A stretch of DNA of 64,000 bases from Orbicella faveolata (lineage: Eukaryota; Cnidaria; Anthozoa; Scleractinia; Merulinidae). The notes beneath the pieces were generated by a model, which saw only the letters and a program-made list of their open reading frames with translations, did not search any database and was not told the DNA's origin. Within the stretch, counting starts at the first letter, position 1, and every line of letters begins with the position of its first letter. This document shows, one piece after another, positions 1 through 13,356 of this stretch. Where the stretch lies: assembly GCF_002042975.1 (NCBI RefSeq), contig NW_018149007.1, positions 2,536,031-2,600,030 on the forward strand. The letters are read 5' to 3'. The translations under genes were made by a program, and so were the position numbers.

Positions 1-3000
1 CCACTGATTATGGCACGCGAATCGCGTGTCAACTCAGCATGATCTTGATGTCATGTGACTTCTTGCCTCGATAATTAATTCATTTGACAGAACTTGTCAG
101 CTCTCAATTAAGTTATTAATATGCAAAACAATCTTTCTCGCGCAATAACTAGCGGCAGATAAAATATTTTTTCGTGGAGTTTTTTTTTATCTTAAAGATT
201 ACTTTAAGATTTATCCAACCGCTTAAAAAAGTAAAATTATGCAAAATTGCAAATTTTCCCCTTACTGATACCTTAAGAAAAAGCCGCGAGTGCGCTCCTA
301 GATCCTAGGTCGATTGACTGAGGATCGATGGACGGCCCTTGCGTAACCAATGCGATTACTACTTATCTAATATTCAGTCAAGGTCAAAGTCAAACAACAG
401 TTCACTGAAATCTTGCATGAGAAGCCAGGACAGTTCAGAAATGCCTGAATAGAGAATAAAACTGTTATCTACATGTTGTAGATACAAATATATGTCATGC
501 TTGTATTCAAGCTATGTGACGTCGAGTTATTTTGTTGCTATCAGTACCGGAAGCTTGACATTAGTTATGATCATCAGGCCGGACTGTCATACATTCCTTT
601 TAATAGACGGTATGTCCTTGTTGAGGACTTTTTTTCCATTCTTGTCACCCGTTGGCTTGACAATCTATTGATATTGTTAACGGAAGGACTGTTGTTGTTG
701 TTGTACTAATAGATCTCAAATTTACTCAAGGGAGTAAAAACCAAGGTTAACTCTTGCACGAACTTTCCATGAGTTTGATCGATCATATTACAATCAAGTT
801 TAAAATCTACACCGATTTTTGCCATTTACTCCAAGTCTTGTGATCATCCTGTTAACCTTAGAAATTATCAGTGACAAAATTCGTCTTTATTTTGCCACTA
901 TTCCCATATACCTAATAAGTTCAAATTAACCCCGCAAAAAAAAAAAAGCCTCACAAATTTCATCGAGTACAACTGATCAGTGAACTACAAACGTCATATG
1001 GAGGTACAAGGCAACATTCATGACCTTTCATTTCAATTGTTTTTCACACTGGTGTTTCATCCACAGACTCAAATGTACAATCAACATTAATTGACTCAAG
1101 GTTTGAACTCTGAGTTGAAAGCAGCCGACCACGGATTTCCGTAGGTTTACGTCGTCAAACAGCGCAGAATAAACCACTTGACTGAGATTTTGCAACACTC
1201 AAGAAAACTTGCAGATTTCACGTGTCCTTGTCTGACAATTTACGGCGATCTCGAACTTTCCTCTTACCAGTTGTTCCAATATCTACACATCCTACGCGCT
1301 ATTGTCGCGGGCTATTGTCATGAGGATAAGCGGAACAACACTACCTCGCGTAGCTTCTACTTACTAGTGAGCTCAGTTACCGCTTAAATTTGATACCAAT
1401 AAAGAAATTAAGCCCAAATGCAGTGCAGTCTTTGTATAGTCCAAACCATACCCTGGGAACAGCAGTTGGAAACATTTCCACCTCTGAAAAAGTCAAGACA
1501 TGGAACTTACCGGTTAACTTTAGTGGAACGGTTCCGCAAACTGGTGACGCCAAATCTGTCACTGCATCTAGTAAAAGGCCAAAGGGAGCTTTTATAGCCT
1601 TTGTGCCAGATATATACTGATCTGTTGGCCAGATAGAACATACAGCTCAGCTTAAAAGATTTGTCAACAGATATAACATAGGGTAAATATGTAAGTTTCC
1701 ACAAATATTTAGCTAGATAGCGGAAACGTAGGACTGAAAGATTACAGGCTATCACGTACGTACGCATGCAAGAAACGCTGGCGATTCAGGCATGTGAAGA
1801 TCTCTTCAGAAATTCTGTTTGTATAACGAATAGAGAAAACAATGCATCTGCAAACGTTTCGAATAAAGCCCACTACGTTTGAGAAATAACTGATCGCTTA
1901 TTGTTTTGCGTGATCCATGTGCTTGTTGCTGTAATTATCACCCCAGTGGTGGTAGCTAAGCAGGATATGGATACGTTTTAAGATTTCCGTAAATCATCAG
2001 CAACTCACTGTTAAATATGTAAAGTGTTTGTAATAGGGATTAGGTCTGTTCTTATTCTTGTGCACAAGAAAGGTCTTTACTTCGATTATTCCTCATGAAC
2101 AGCACGAACTGGTGAAAATGTAGTTGTGTGTTTGCTGTAGTTTGGGAAACAGAACTCTTTTTTCGGATCTTGTAGAAAGGAACATTTTTACCATCGCTGT
2201 CATGCTTGTTAGGTTAAAAACGAAGAGATTTTGCGTTGAGTGCGTTCTTGCTGAAACGAATGCTTCAGGTCCACATTAGCAATGCTCATGAGTAGCTGCA
2301 TGTTCAGTTGTGTGGTCTTTTTTTCTTGCTGTGCGGTTCGTTTTTCAAACCTCAAGCGGAAGGAGAATCTTCATGGAAGCCAAAACACTAACAAAGATCA
2401 ATATTCTCTTGTGCAAGCTGGATTAAGCCTTTAAGTCCTAAGTGTGATCAGCATTGTGTTTCTCCCATTAATATCGATGCATGGCCATACTTGTACAGTT
2501 TTGTGAGCATCAAGGAAATCATCACAATGAAAAGTTACCTGGGCTCTTTCTTAACGGCGAATCCTTGTTACTGGTATAGTACGAAATGTTCCCTTATCCC
2601 TAAGGAGAATTTCAATGTTGATATCGGGGCTCGAGGGGTTAATTACGAACAAAATGCTTTACAATTTATTTGTCTCAATAAAAACAACAAAAGACGGCTT
2701 ACGCTTAGCCAAACCAGATCAATTAAGGCTGTCTTATGTTCTCAGCAGCCCATCACATACGGCTCCTGACGGTCTCCACTTTGGTGTTTTTACTTCTGAT
2801 AGACTGGTATAATCCCTACCAAATATTCAAGTACCACTTGGCCTCACGTTCGGTATGACTGGATTTTGAAATCTACAAATTCGCACTGAAGAGGAGCCAT
2901 AACTTCCACTCGAAGCTTAATAGACATTCCCAGGGTCCTGTGTAATCGTTGTATTTGTGAAAAACAAAACAGCAACAGCAACAACACATACGAGAATTTG

Positions 3001-6000
3001 TCTTACACTCTCCGAATGTTCATTCGAGGTAGGAGACCTATCAGATTAAGAGTTTCCAGACCCTGAGGATCACCCAATCATAGCATTTATATTATCAGCG
3101 TAGCATCTTTTGAAAGGGTTTTCACTACATAGTTCTAGAGTTCCGTTCAGTTTATTTCCGACTGTATCTGATGTTCAAACCTGTAATAAGAAGGTCTGAA
3201 TTGGATCCTAATCGGTCTTGTTGCGTGTTATTGTTGAAAGAGATCGTGAATGGGATCCTGGCTCAGCTAGCAGTTAGACTCATCGCTTTATCGTACGTTC
3301 CCGTTAAAAGACGTGCCCACTTTCAGGCCCAAAAGGCAAAATCATGACAAAATCCATACTCCTACTTCAGACTAAATAAAGAAGCTCAAACCCGCGCTAT
3401 TAATTTGACGTGGTAATTACCTTTTTAGTTTGCATCATGGGAGGGAAATATTTATCCGAGCTACCTTAACTTTTCGAAAAATTTTAAATTTAAAAGGTGG
3501 CTCTGAACACCACGTACAGATTTTTTAAACTTTGTCAAAAGTTAGGGATGTTTTAGCAGGCCTGTGGTAACCTATTGAGTCACGGAAATGATAACGACAC
3601 CCCTTTAATTGGGCAGTCTTTGTGGCATCAACTAAGAAAAGAGTATTTAGATGACCCATCAAAATCTTAAGTCTTGGAAAAAACGAGCAAGCGCGACAGC
3701 GAGGAGACTGGAGAAGAGACCTCCATCTTTGGCACCAATCCCCACACGATCGCGCTCTCCCTGTCTTACCTTAGCTCTAAACTGTACTGGTACAAAGAAG
3801 CCGAAAAATTATCCAAATTATTGGCTTAAATTTTTATTTTCTCTGTCATAAACCACCTCCATTCCATCTCAAGTTTTAACTTGACTCCTGATCAGTTCTT
3901 GACGTGCTTTCTGTTTGCTTAGGGATTGAAAATAAAGATAAGATTAACTTATTTTCTCTTCCAGTTGACGACTTGTCACGTTATAAAGAGCAGGTACCAT
4001 TAGTGATTTAAGAAATAAAACCTTTTAGGCTATGTTTACAAAACGAGGAGGTCCCCTTATTGGCATTGTTGCTGTCAGCAAGAGGGTTCTCGTTACTCTA
4101 GCACTCACATAGGGCTGCCACAGATCAGGAAAATTGGTCGGGAAAAAAATTGTCAAGGTCAGGCAAAAATCAAGGAATTTTATTTTGAGTCAGGGAAAAT
4201 TGAAATAGTTTAACACGGCTGATTTGCTTCTATTGAGAGCTGGAGGAAACATGTGAGGTCACTGTGATCTCAACGATGTGTTTCCCAGATAGACAAGGAA
4301 AATTTGTTAAAAACTTATCAGTTTCACATGAATGGGTGGAGATGACGGCTGCAAGGGGAAGCTTGAGGACGCTACTATATGTGACTTTTTGTATTCATTT
4401 AGTCAGGGAAAAGTTATTTTTATCAGAGAATATTCACGGAATTTTGAAAAGTGATGCCTGAGGCTACCATGTCAAACCTTTCATCCTGTTTTCATAGATG
4501 TCAGCGTTCACACCGAGGTTTACCCAGGTACTCGGGTAACTCCGACTGAGCTAACATTATCTTAGTACAGTGATTATGGTTTGCCTTGTCAGCGGTTTCC
4601 CAGGGATAACCCACCTATCCGGGACAGGTCCCTATTTGTTACACATCAGACGACATCCAAAATTGAAAAGTTGAATTTTATTCATTGCTTTAAAAAGTTA
4701 TGTATTTCATCTTAAATAAAATAAGTAAAGATCTTTGTGGAACCAGTTAAGCCCACTTCGTACTTTTAATGAGACCGCCGGAGTCTTGTAGTATCTTCGG
4801 CTGAGACCGAGTAAGGATGAAACGTCACCTTCCTTCCCTAAGCTATTTACAACTCACTGAAAAATTAACCTGTGACATCAGGTAATCACTCGTGGTTCAC
4901 CCTGTGTTCGTCGTGTAAGGGATAACGATGTGTCCTCGAAACAATGTGAACTGATGATGTAGAGCCAAGCAGAACTTGGTAGTGCTTCTAATTGGTTCCT
5001 AATCGATCACAATTATTTCAACCAATCATAAGCACTTCTCAGATGTGGGTGTCTCTACAACATTAATATGGTAACACGGCAAGGGAGTAAAAGGACGTCT
5101 GTTTACCCAAGCTACTGAAAAAGAACTAAGGTAAGTACTTTGTTTCAAACGAACTGAGTAGGGAAAAAGCTATAAATTAGTTTTCTGGCATTGTTCCTGG
5201 ATGAAAAACCAATAATAGAACCACCTGAGCTAACTACATCCTCAAAACAACAACCATAACATTGTATTTTTTTTTGTCTTTTACCAAGGCAACCTAGTAC
5301 TAAGACAGACTTCAGTTTGCCACGTAAGTGACATCTTTCCTTATTTTTACACCAACGAGGCATGTTTAGTTAACAGAGTTCAGTTTTAGAACCAGGTACT
5401 AAAGAGTCTCGCAGAATGCAGTTTTCGTTGACCCGAAACCAGCAAAATATACAAATAACAGTAGACTTGTTCAACTAAACTTGTGTGAACCGAACGAGAC
5501 TAGCAACATAACTATGTCGAACGTTACGGAGTCTAAAAATAGTTTGTCAGAGGTTGACAAGAGCCACGGAAATAAGCTATCTCTGTTATTGTCTCTTGTG
5601 GAAGCTTAGCGGAGGAATTTTAGCGTGTGCTAGTAGGAAAACCAGTAACTTACGCTTGGTCATAACAGTAATTAGCAGCACTGATCAAATCAGCACTTCA
5701 GTCAAATGATTGACAATTGTCAAAGTGTAATGAAATGTATGCATTTTGTTAACTATGTTTTAAGTTGTGAATGTTTTCTCAAGTTTTGCCTTAAGTCAGT
5801 AAGTCCCAAGCTAGAAACTCTGTCTTCGGAGACTTTTCCTCAACTTGGCGCACTCATTGGCTTATTACTCTACCAACAGCCTCGGCACTTTACGATAGGG
5901 CCCATTTCATAACTGCGGTTATGACTTGACTAGATTTAGTAAAAAAGCCGCCACAATTAACCCAGTTGTGTCTTGGTGTTATTATCTTAGTCATACAACA

Positions 6001-6471
6001 AAAGGGTTCTTCAAACTTCTTGTCACTACCGCAATTAAGCGAGAACGATAGACCTCAGCTGTCTAAAAGGAGTTCAGTCACGGTATCTTGATTTGTTTTG
6101 GCCACGTACACAATCACCTTCCAATTGAAGGAAACCAGAAAATAGTAGTTTACTAAGATGTAAAAACATCAGAGAGATAATTAAATACCATCACGAAACA
6201 AGGATGGTTAAAGAAAGTGAAGATTAACACGGATTACAAAACGACAAACTTGAAAGATTTAGCTAAACTTTTCAAGATACGCAAACCGTGACGTAACTCC
6301 TTTAAGAGCAAGTCTGGCTTAATACACGTGACTAGATTTGAAGAATGAGCGCTTGGAAGGTAATGCATACTTTCACCGATTGATGACGTCATCGGTTCAA
6401 AGGTGTTGATCTGCAGGGCATTGTTGATTTATGTCCGCAGTACCAACATGTTAGAACTATTTTTAGTTTAT
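1..6471. other. Intergenic, no supported gene
   Basis: I see no recognisable protein, RNA gene or clear transposon. The region is AT-rich with short A/T homopolymers. A 76-codon open frame at 1390-1620 (plus) has partly coding-like composition but starts at TTG and resembles nothing I know. The part next to 6471 should hold the 3' UTR of the FGFRL1-like gene, but I found no convincing poly(A) signal there. Confidence 0.5.
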
Positions 6472-7097
6472 CTATACCCCCGAGCATTTTATTTCGGAAC
6501 CACTCGATTCATTAAATTCACGTTCCTCTCTTTCGTGACGCTTACGATGGTTTGTTCTGTTTGAATGTGTTCTTGGAGGTTCATTGTGAATAATTAAACC
6601 GTCCAGTGGCGGAGCCCGCTCTATCGCACACTTCCCGCGCTGCGAATCACACTTCCCATGCCGTGAATCATACTTAACGTGCTGCGAGGCACACTTCACG
6701 TGAGTGTCTGACTGTTTCTCAGTCAGGCGAGTCTTAGCTCTGCCATTTGGATGGTCAACATAGACGTTAAAACTGACATTCCTTGTTTCCACCTTTCCTG
6801 GTACACTAATTTTCGCCGATAAGTCTTTCGTTTGATCTTGAGGTAATGGCCCATTGTCTTCAGCTTTCCATTGTTGTCGAGAGTGATGTTTTCTTGTCAT
6901 AAAATAGCACCAAACAATAGTTCCAATTAAAAGTATGAGGACGGCGATCGGTACACCGATTAGTGCGGCCAAAGGTATTTCCTCTACTAATATTTCTTTG
7001 TCTGATTGCGTCCTTGGTGACTTTTTTGGAGCTTTTGTCATTGAAGACTGCTTCACTCCTATGCCTCCTCCTGCGTATGGTTCATCGCTTTGCAACA
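6472..7097 (-). CDS. FGFRL1: FGFRL1-like exon 7: membrane span and Cys/His-repeat tail
   Basis: Acceptor ctttcttgcag; stop TAG at 6474-6472. Residues 397-604. A ~23-residue hydrophobic span (439-461) is followed by MTRKHH, a stop-transfer signal. The tail carries four heptads at 529-556 (HVKCASQ, HVKYDSR, HGKCDSQ, RGKCAIE) and a basic HRKRHEREER stretch near the end. There is no kinase. The vertebrate FGFRL1 tail is His-rich and described as metal-binding; the heptads here may play that part (inference). Confidence 0.9.
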
Positions 7098-10000
7098 CTG
7101 CAAGAAAGCCAAGGGATCTACATAAATCCCACGTCACATATTTCTTATTATTAAGGGGCTGGCTACTGTTTGTTTAGATGATTTTAAAATCAACTTGCAG
7201 AAAGGGGTCGAGACCGGTCTGTTTATATTACTAAAGCGGATTGCAGTGAATTGCACTTAACTTGCTTGGCATGCAGCGCACCTTTAAAAAAGGTGTAGGA
7301 AAGGTGCATGAAATGTAGCAAATCAAATAGTCTTCCCATAGCACCGTACCGTACATTATTTTATTGTACATATAACGAGAGTTTTAGGCAATAAACCTCG
7401 CAAATAGAATTCTATATGTGCTATATTTCCATATGTGAAAAAAGCGATACGTCCAATCAGCTTCGCGTAGAGCGTTCTTCCCATGTGAAAATATAACCAA
7501 TCACCGTTCAGAGTAGAATCACTTAGCCAATCAAAGTTAAGCACTCAACTGGCTTCCAAGAAGAGCGGTCTTGAAATCAGCGCCCGCTAGAAGTTTGTGT
7601 TTCGAGAACATGACTTCGGCTTCCCGTTTTGGTTCACTTTCGGAAAAACAGCATCGGAATATATCCAACATCTTGAGCGCTAGAACTTCAGTTTGAGAAT
7701 CAATGGCCATTTGAGAAACCGAGGAAGTAAATTTAACATCAGGAAGCCAACAACATTCAAGGAGGAACAGTGTGAGTCAAAGAGTCCGAATTTGTCTTTG
7801 CACAGCGCGAAGCGCCGCCATTACATGATTAAATCTGAGAGTGATTAGGGACAAGCGAAAAGATTCACTCTATGTATTTACGAAATCTCCGGTATTATAT
7901 TTAAGCTTGTGTAGGCTCTTTGTCCGCCTATTGCTGGACTGGAAAGCAGATTTGTTTTTTATTACGCTCGGTCATTTAGATCAGTTTTGAATTTGTTCTT
8001 GTTCTGCATGTAGACTTATGGTATCGGGAAAACTAAAACTGATTTAACGAATATGTCTAATTCTCGTTATATATACAATAAACAATTATAACATAGAAAG
8101 TGCTTTGTACAGATTTTTATTCACTCGTTGAAAAACTTTGGAAAACTCACTCGTTCGCTGCGCTCACTCGTTCGTTTTCTAAAGTTTTGCAACTCGTAAA
8201 TAAAAATCCGTACGTCGCACTTTCTATGAAGTAATCAATATTTAACAAATCACCATCAATCAAAGTTTTCTTGGGGAAAAAACAAGATGCTGGTATAACG
8301 TCTTGTATCTTGGAATGAATCTTCAAGTATTACGTACAGTCGTAGAAACAAAATGCATTCGCAGAGATGAGAAGTCCTATATTGTAGCTGTTAGCCCGCA
8401 AATACAGCTACCTCTCATCGCTCCTGGCCGGTCTGGCATTTCCCTCTTTTAAGAAACATTACATACTTTTTGTCATTCCCAACCTTCCTCCCCTCTGTTG
8501 AAATAAACAGGCGCAAAAGCCGGGGTGATACAAGAAGTCGCTTTATTCGCAATCTATCGAACGTTAAAGCCCATTTTTTAATTTTCGCCGGATCCACCTA
8601 CCTTCTTGGCTGAGAACGGTAAGGAACGCGTGCTCGGACACATATCCAGCAGAATTCCCCACCACACATGTGTATTTGGCTTCATCTGCCAACGTGACAT
8701 TTCTCACAATCAGGCGATGGGTGTAAACTTGTCGTTGTCCCTTGTGCTGCCTGGCTATCTCCCGAATCTCACGGAACTTTGATTTGGAAAAGTCTACGAA
8801 CTCAAAAGGATCAGACCCATTTGAGACATTTTTGGAGGACTTCCATTTGAGAAAGTGAAACTCTGGATGGCTTTTGCTGAGAGCTGAGCACACAAACGTG
8901 GCGTCCTCGCCTACTGTGGCTGTTACGTTCTTTAAAACGTTCTCTAGAATCTTAGGTTGGAGTTCCCGTGGAATTGGTCGGTCACGCTCTAAATAAAGAA
9001 AATAACATGGTGAAAGGATACGCTGAGAAGCTGGATCACGCTATTTTGGTACTTATGTTGCGGTTGATCTGATCTTGATGTGGAATAGCGCTTTAGTCTG
9101 TTTCAGTTCAACAGATTGGATAAGCCAATTGGCTCATCAACATTGACGGTCCGGTGTCTAAAGCATGAAGGGACTGGGAGTGTTTCTACTCCTCCCAGAT
9201 AGCATGTTAGTCTAAGTAAACCCTTAACATTCCGTCAGCTTGTCCTTGCAGTTCTCTTGTACCCATTTTTGTCAATGGGGGGAGAGAGGCACTGTGTGAG
9301 TTGAGCATCGTTCTCACGCGACAACACAACACAAGGGTCTCAGTAAACGCATGTTAAAAACAGGGAATTAAAGCTCTTAAACAATGCTTGAAACGAAAAG
9401 AAAGCACCAAAGAAATTCGAGGAAGTTGCAGAGGAAATGTGGAAAGGCAAAATTGTGCAAGACTGACAAGTAACTTGGTCTTTGTCGTTAGTTTCCAATA
9501 TCCCTTATTATCAGTGAGAGATTTTTCTTGCGCGCGATTGGACCAAGCACGTCACGCGAGGAAGCAAAAATTGGGGAGTAAATGTTACAATATAAAAACA
9601 CAAGAACATATCTTACCAACAACTTTGACGACAAAAGTCCTCTGAATACTACAAAATGCATTTCTCACAGTGCAAGTATATGTGCCAGCGTCACTGAAAG
9701 TTAATGCACGGAAATTGAGTACCCATCCTTTGGATTTCAAGTGCCTACGATCAGCTTTGCTCAGCCGTTTGTTGTTCTTTAGCCATGTCACGTTCAGTGG
9801 ACGCGCTCCCTGCGCATGACATTTGAGTTTGATCTGTTGACCTTCGACGAATTCCAGGAAACGATCGCGGTTTTTTGATGGATTTCTGAACTTTGGTGGA
9901 TTATCATCTACGAAAAGAAGAAGGTTAAAGAAATTAAATGTTGAGACCTTTGTGCTGAAACCTACAATCCTGGTTTAAAGTCCTTTAGACACTTGACAAA

Positions 10001-13000
10001 ATGCCAACTGGTGACGTATTATTTTGAAGTGGGAGGTCATAATTTACCTTTCCGAGGCCCCTCCCCCCAGAGCAATGTTCAATTAGTGGGCCGGTCTACT
10101 CTGGATGCATCAACATCAACACTGTGTTGGGGGGAGGGGAGGTGGACAGAAAGACTATATGTTGGCAAAAGTGCTAAGTGTCCCAAGACTTAAGACCAGG
10201 ATTGTATGTACTAAAATTGAGTTTTTACTCTTTAATTTGATGACAATTTTTCCATGGTTGGGCTTCTCTATTTGAGTAAGCGTGTATGTGGATTGCTTGA
10301 AAGAAAACAAAAGAAACAATAGATAAACAGCAAAAACACAAAATAGAGAGTTTGAACTATAGTCATAACGCAGTGAATAAAATGATAGAAAGTAAAGAAA
10401 GACTGAGATGATAGCAAGTGATGTGCGAGCGCAAAGAAACGGAAAAACAGACAACAAACCTATTAGTGGGATTTTTGAAGGCCTTATATTACATCTCCGT
10501 GGAGGTCGTTTGGTGGTGCTGACGGCAAGCGGATATCTTGACTGGATGCTTAAAGCTGTGGAGAAAGCGACAAACAATTAATTAGAATTCCATTTAAGCA
10601 AAAGACCGCTCTTTCTAGAGGTTTACCAACACGAGAACTGAAAGCGCAGTTGTAAATCAGGAGTGTTGGGCGAGTGATTTGCAAGCTTTTCACAGAACTA
10701 GCGCGAGCTGTCGTCGAAATAATGGTGCGAGCAAACATAAGATAATTTACGTTTTGATAATCGAAAGAAACAAGTGAGTTTCCTTTTTTATTCTCGCGCT
10801 GTTTTCTAAGAGAAATAGAAGACATATTCTACTTGTTTCTATCGAGTTTTAGCATAAATCTACTAGCGTTCTGTCGCGAATGCCGTTCTCTTTTTGGCCA
10901 TGCTACCCACTATCTATTCTGTTTTAGTAGATTTCTACTAGTACACTAATGTAAATGCTGCAATCTTATTGACTGAGCTACTTGTATACTATCAGCCAAT
11001 AGACATTGAGGGCGAATGATCTAAATGTTAAGTAGATAGTGAGCAGCCTTGCGGTGTGCAGTTGTTAAGAAAATGAGGGCAACTTCTTTGCGTTTTCGAA
11101 GAGACCGTGAAAAGGGTTTAGATAATTTGAGAGTTCAGGCTAGAAGATTTATACTTTGGATTACTCGCTCTCGATTTACTATATAATCAATATGTTAATC
11201 GTGGCCAGAAATTACAAAAAAAAAAACAAAAAACATTAGTTCACAGTTTCTGGACTCTCTTCTCCCCCGCTGCTTTCCTTTGTTATATTTTTCGCATTAC
11301 GTTACGTTCCGATTTATGCAGTAATTTAAAGATGTATTGTTTTATTTTCACCCGACTTCTCCATTCTGTAATTAAATTTGATTAAAATGTACACTGCATG
11401 AAAAGAAAAACATTGAACACCGTTTTTTGCTTATTTCCAGTCATTTGTTCTCAACTTCCGATGACTCGAACTCCCGATAACTCGAACCTTTTTCAATTTC
11501 CCTTGAAGGTTAGAGTTATCGGAAGTCGACTGTATTTCAGATCATCGAAAACAAAAGCAGACAAAATTTATTCGGAGATAATGTGCTATCCTCACTGCAC
11601 AAAGTGCGGTTAGAAAGCGAGTACAGAAGCGATGGCTGAAGAACGGTATAGTTCGTGAGAAATGCTGTCTGCTTGTATAATAAACTTAGATTACCTGTTG
11701 AGGTCGGTTTGGTGATCGGCGGACTTCTTACAGTACTGTTGTTCGATGCTGCAAAACACACGTAGAAAAAGGATTGAATGAATGCCGGAATGAATGAATC
11801 AATCAATCAATCAATCAACGAACGAATGCATGCATGTGTGAATCGACGGAGGGAGGCGGGGAGGCGGGGTGGATAGATTTTTATACAACAACGCTGAAGT
11901 ATTTTTCAATATTTTGCATGCATAAAGATAAGAAATTATATCAAATTTGTACTTTCTCTCTCGAATGATCTCGAGATCACTTTCCTAACCTTGAACAACA
12001 AGCTGTATTTCCTCCTTGACTTTCCCGAAGTGATTGTAGGCAATACAAACGTACGTCCCTTGATCTTTTAGCTTTACCCTTCTGATTTTTAGATATCTTC
12101 CCAACCGCATTTTAAACCTCTCATATTGGTCAGTGATAATTTGCCCATCGGGATTTTGCCATGCCGTCAACGTCCTGTTGTCCACTGAATCATTAATTCC
12201 AGAGAACTTGCACCATAACTTGACCGTTTCTCCTTCTTTGACTCTGTATTCTGGCTTCACTGTTCCAAGGAGTACTGGAGGGTCTGATGGAAGGAACGGT
12301 GACGTGAATTCGATTGAATTTCTTAGTGAGTGTTTGCAAACCCCCCTCTAGCAGTTTTCTACACTCGTAAAAGATGAGATGAACCCAACATGCCCCACTA
12401 ATCGAATAGATAATGACTCAATTTTTCATCAGATAAATACCTATCCAGTAGATTAAGTGCATTCAACGACTCTTCGATGAACCCGCGTTGGATACTAAGT
12501 GATTAATATCAAAAGATTGTTATTATCATCACTCGATTGGATACTGTGGACATTTAATTTCAATTTGATCTAAAGCAATTCACGTTGTGAAAAGGCGGGA
12601 AAATTTGCTTGCGTTCAATTTTTAGGGTTGAATGAAGAATGTCATGAGAGCCAGCGAGACAGAGTCTTCTGCAATATTATCCACATAATCTCTTGTAAAG
12701 GTTAAGCCGTCTACATTAGGGAAAATTGTGACAAACGAGAAAGGTTTATGGGAAGATCCGAACGAACAACATTGCTGAAAATTGTTAGTCGCGTGCAAGT
12801 CGAACTGCGGACTGGAAATCCGGCAAGAGGTAACTTGTTTATTCGGTTGTCTTGATAGATAGACTACGATAATGTTGTTCAGAATCGATCAAGTTCAAAG
12901 ACGAATAATAAGGGCAAGGCCCAAATGTCAGGTTACAAACTTAACTGAAGTGCTAAGCTTACTTTTTACCGAAAATATGATTTCGATTTCAGAACGAAAT

Positions 13001-13325
13001 TCTTTCGGTTTTGGTTCGATCTTCCCATAGATTTTGCCGCCTTTCTTCTCCATTGAGTCACTTTTATTGAACGTCACAAGCCTTTTAGTAAAATCTCTTG
13101 TTCAAGCTTTACGTGACTGAGAAATTCTCTCGTATTTTGTAGTTCACGGCATGGCATTGCCCGTTTTTTATTGCATTTACGCGGTAAATTCTGTCCGCCT
13201 TCCTTGGTAACCAAGATTCAGTGAACCAATCAGAAGGCTAGAAATGCATCATCAGAGATTTAGTAACAATTCATTATTATATGGCTAGCTCCGTGAGCGG
13301 GCAAGATGAATCAAATCCTGCGCTG

Positions 13326-13356
<31 letters not shown>

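Noticed and set aside
1390-1620. 76-codon plus-strand frame with fairly protein-like composition
   Set aside because: Starts at TTG, no family match, antisense frame also open, no convincing acceptor; too weak to list as a gene.
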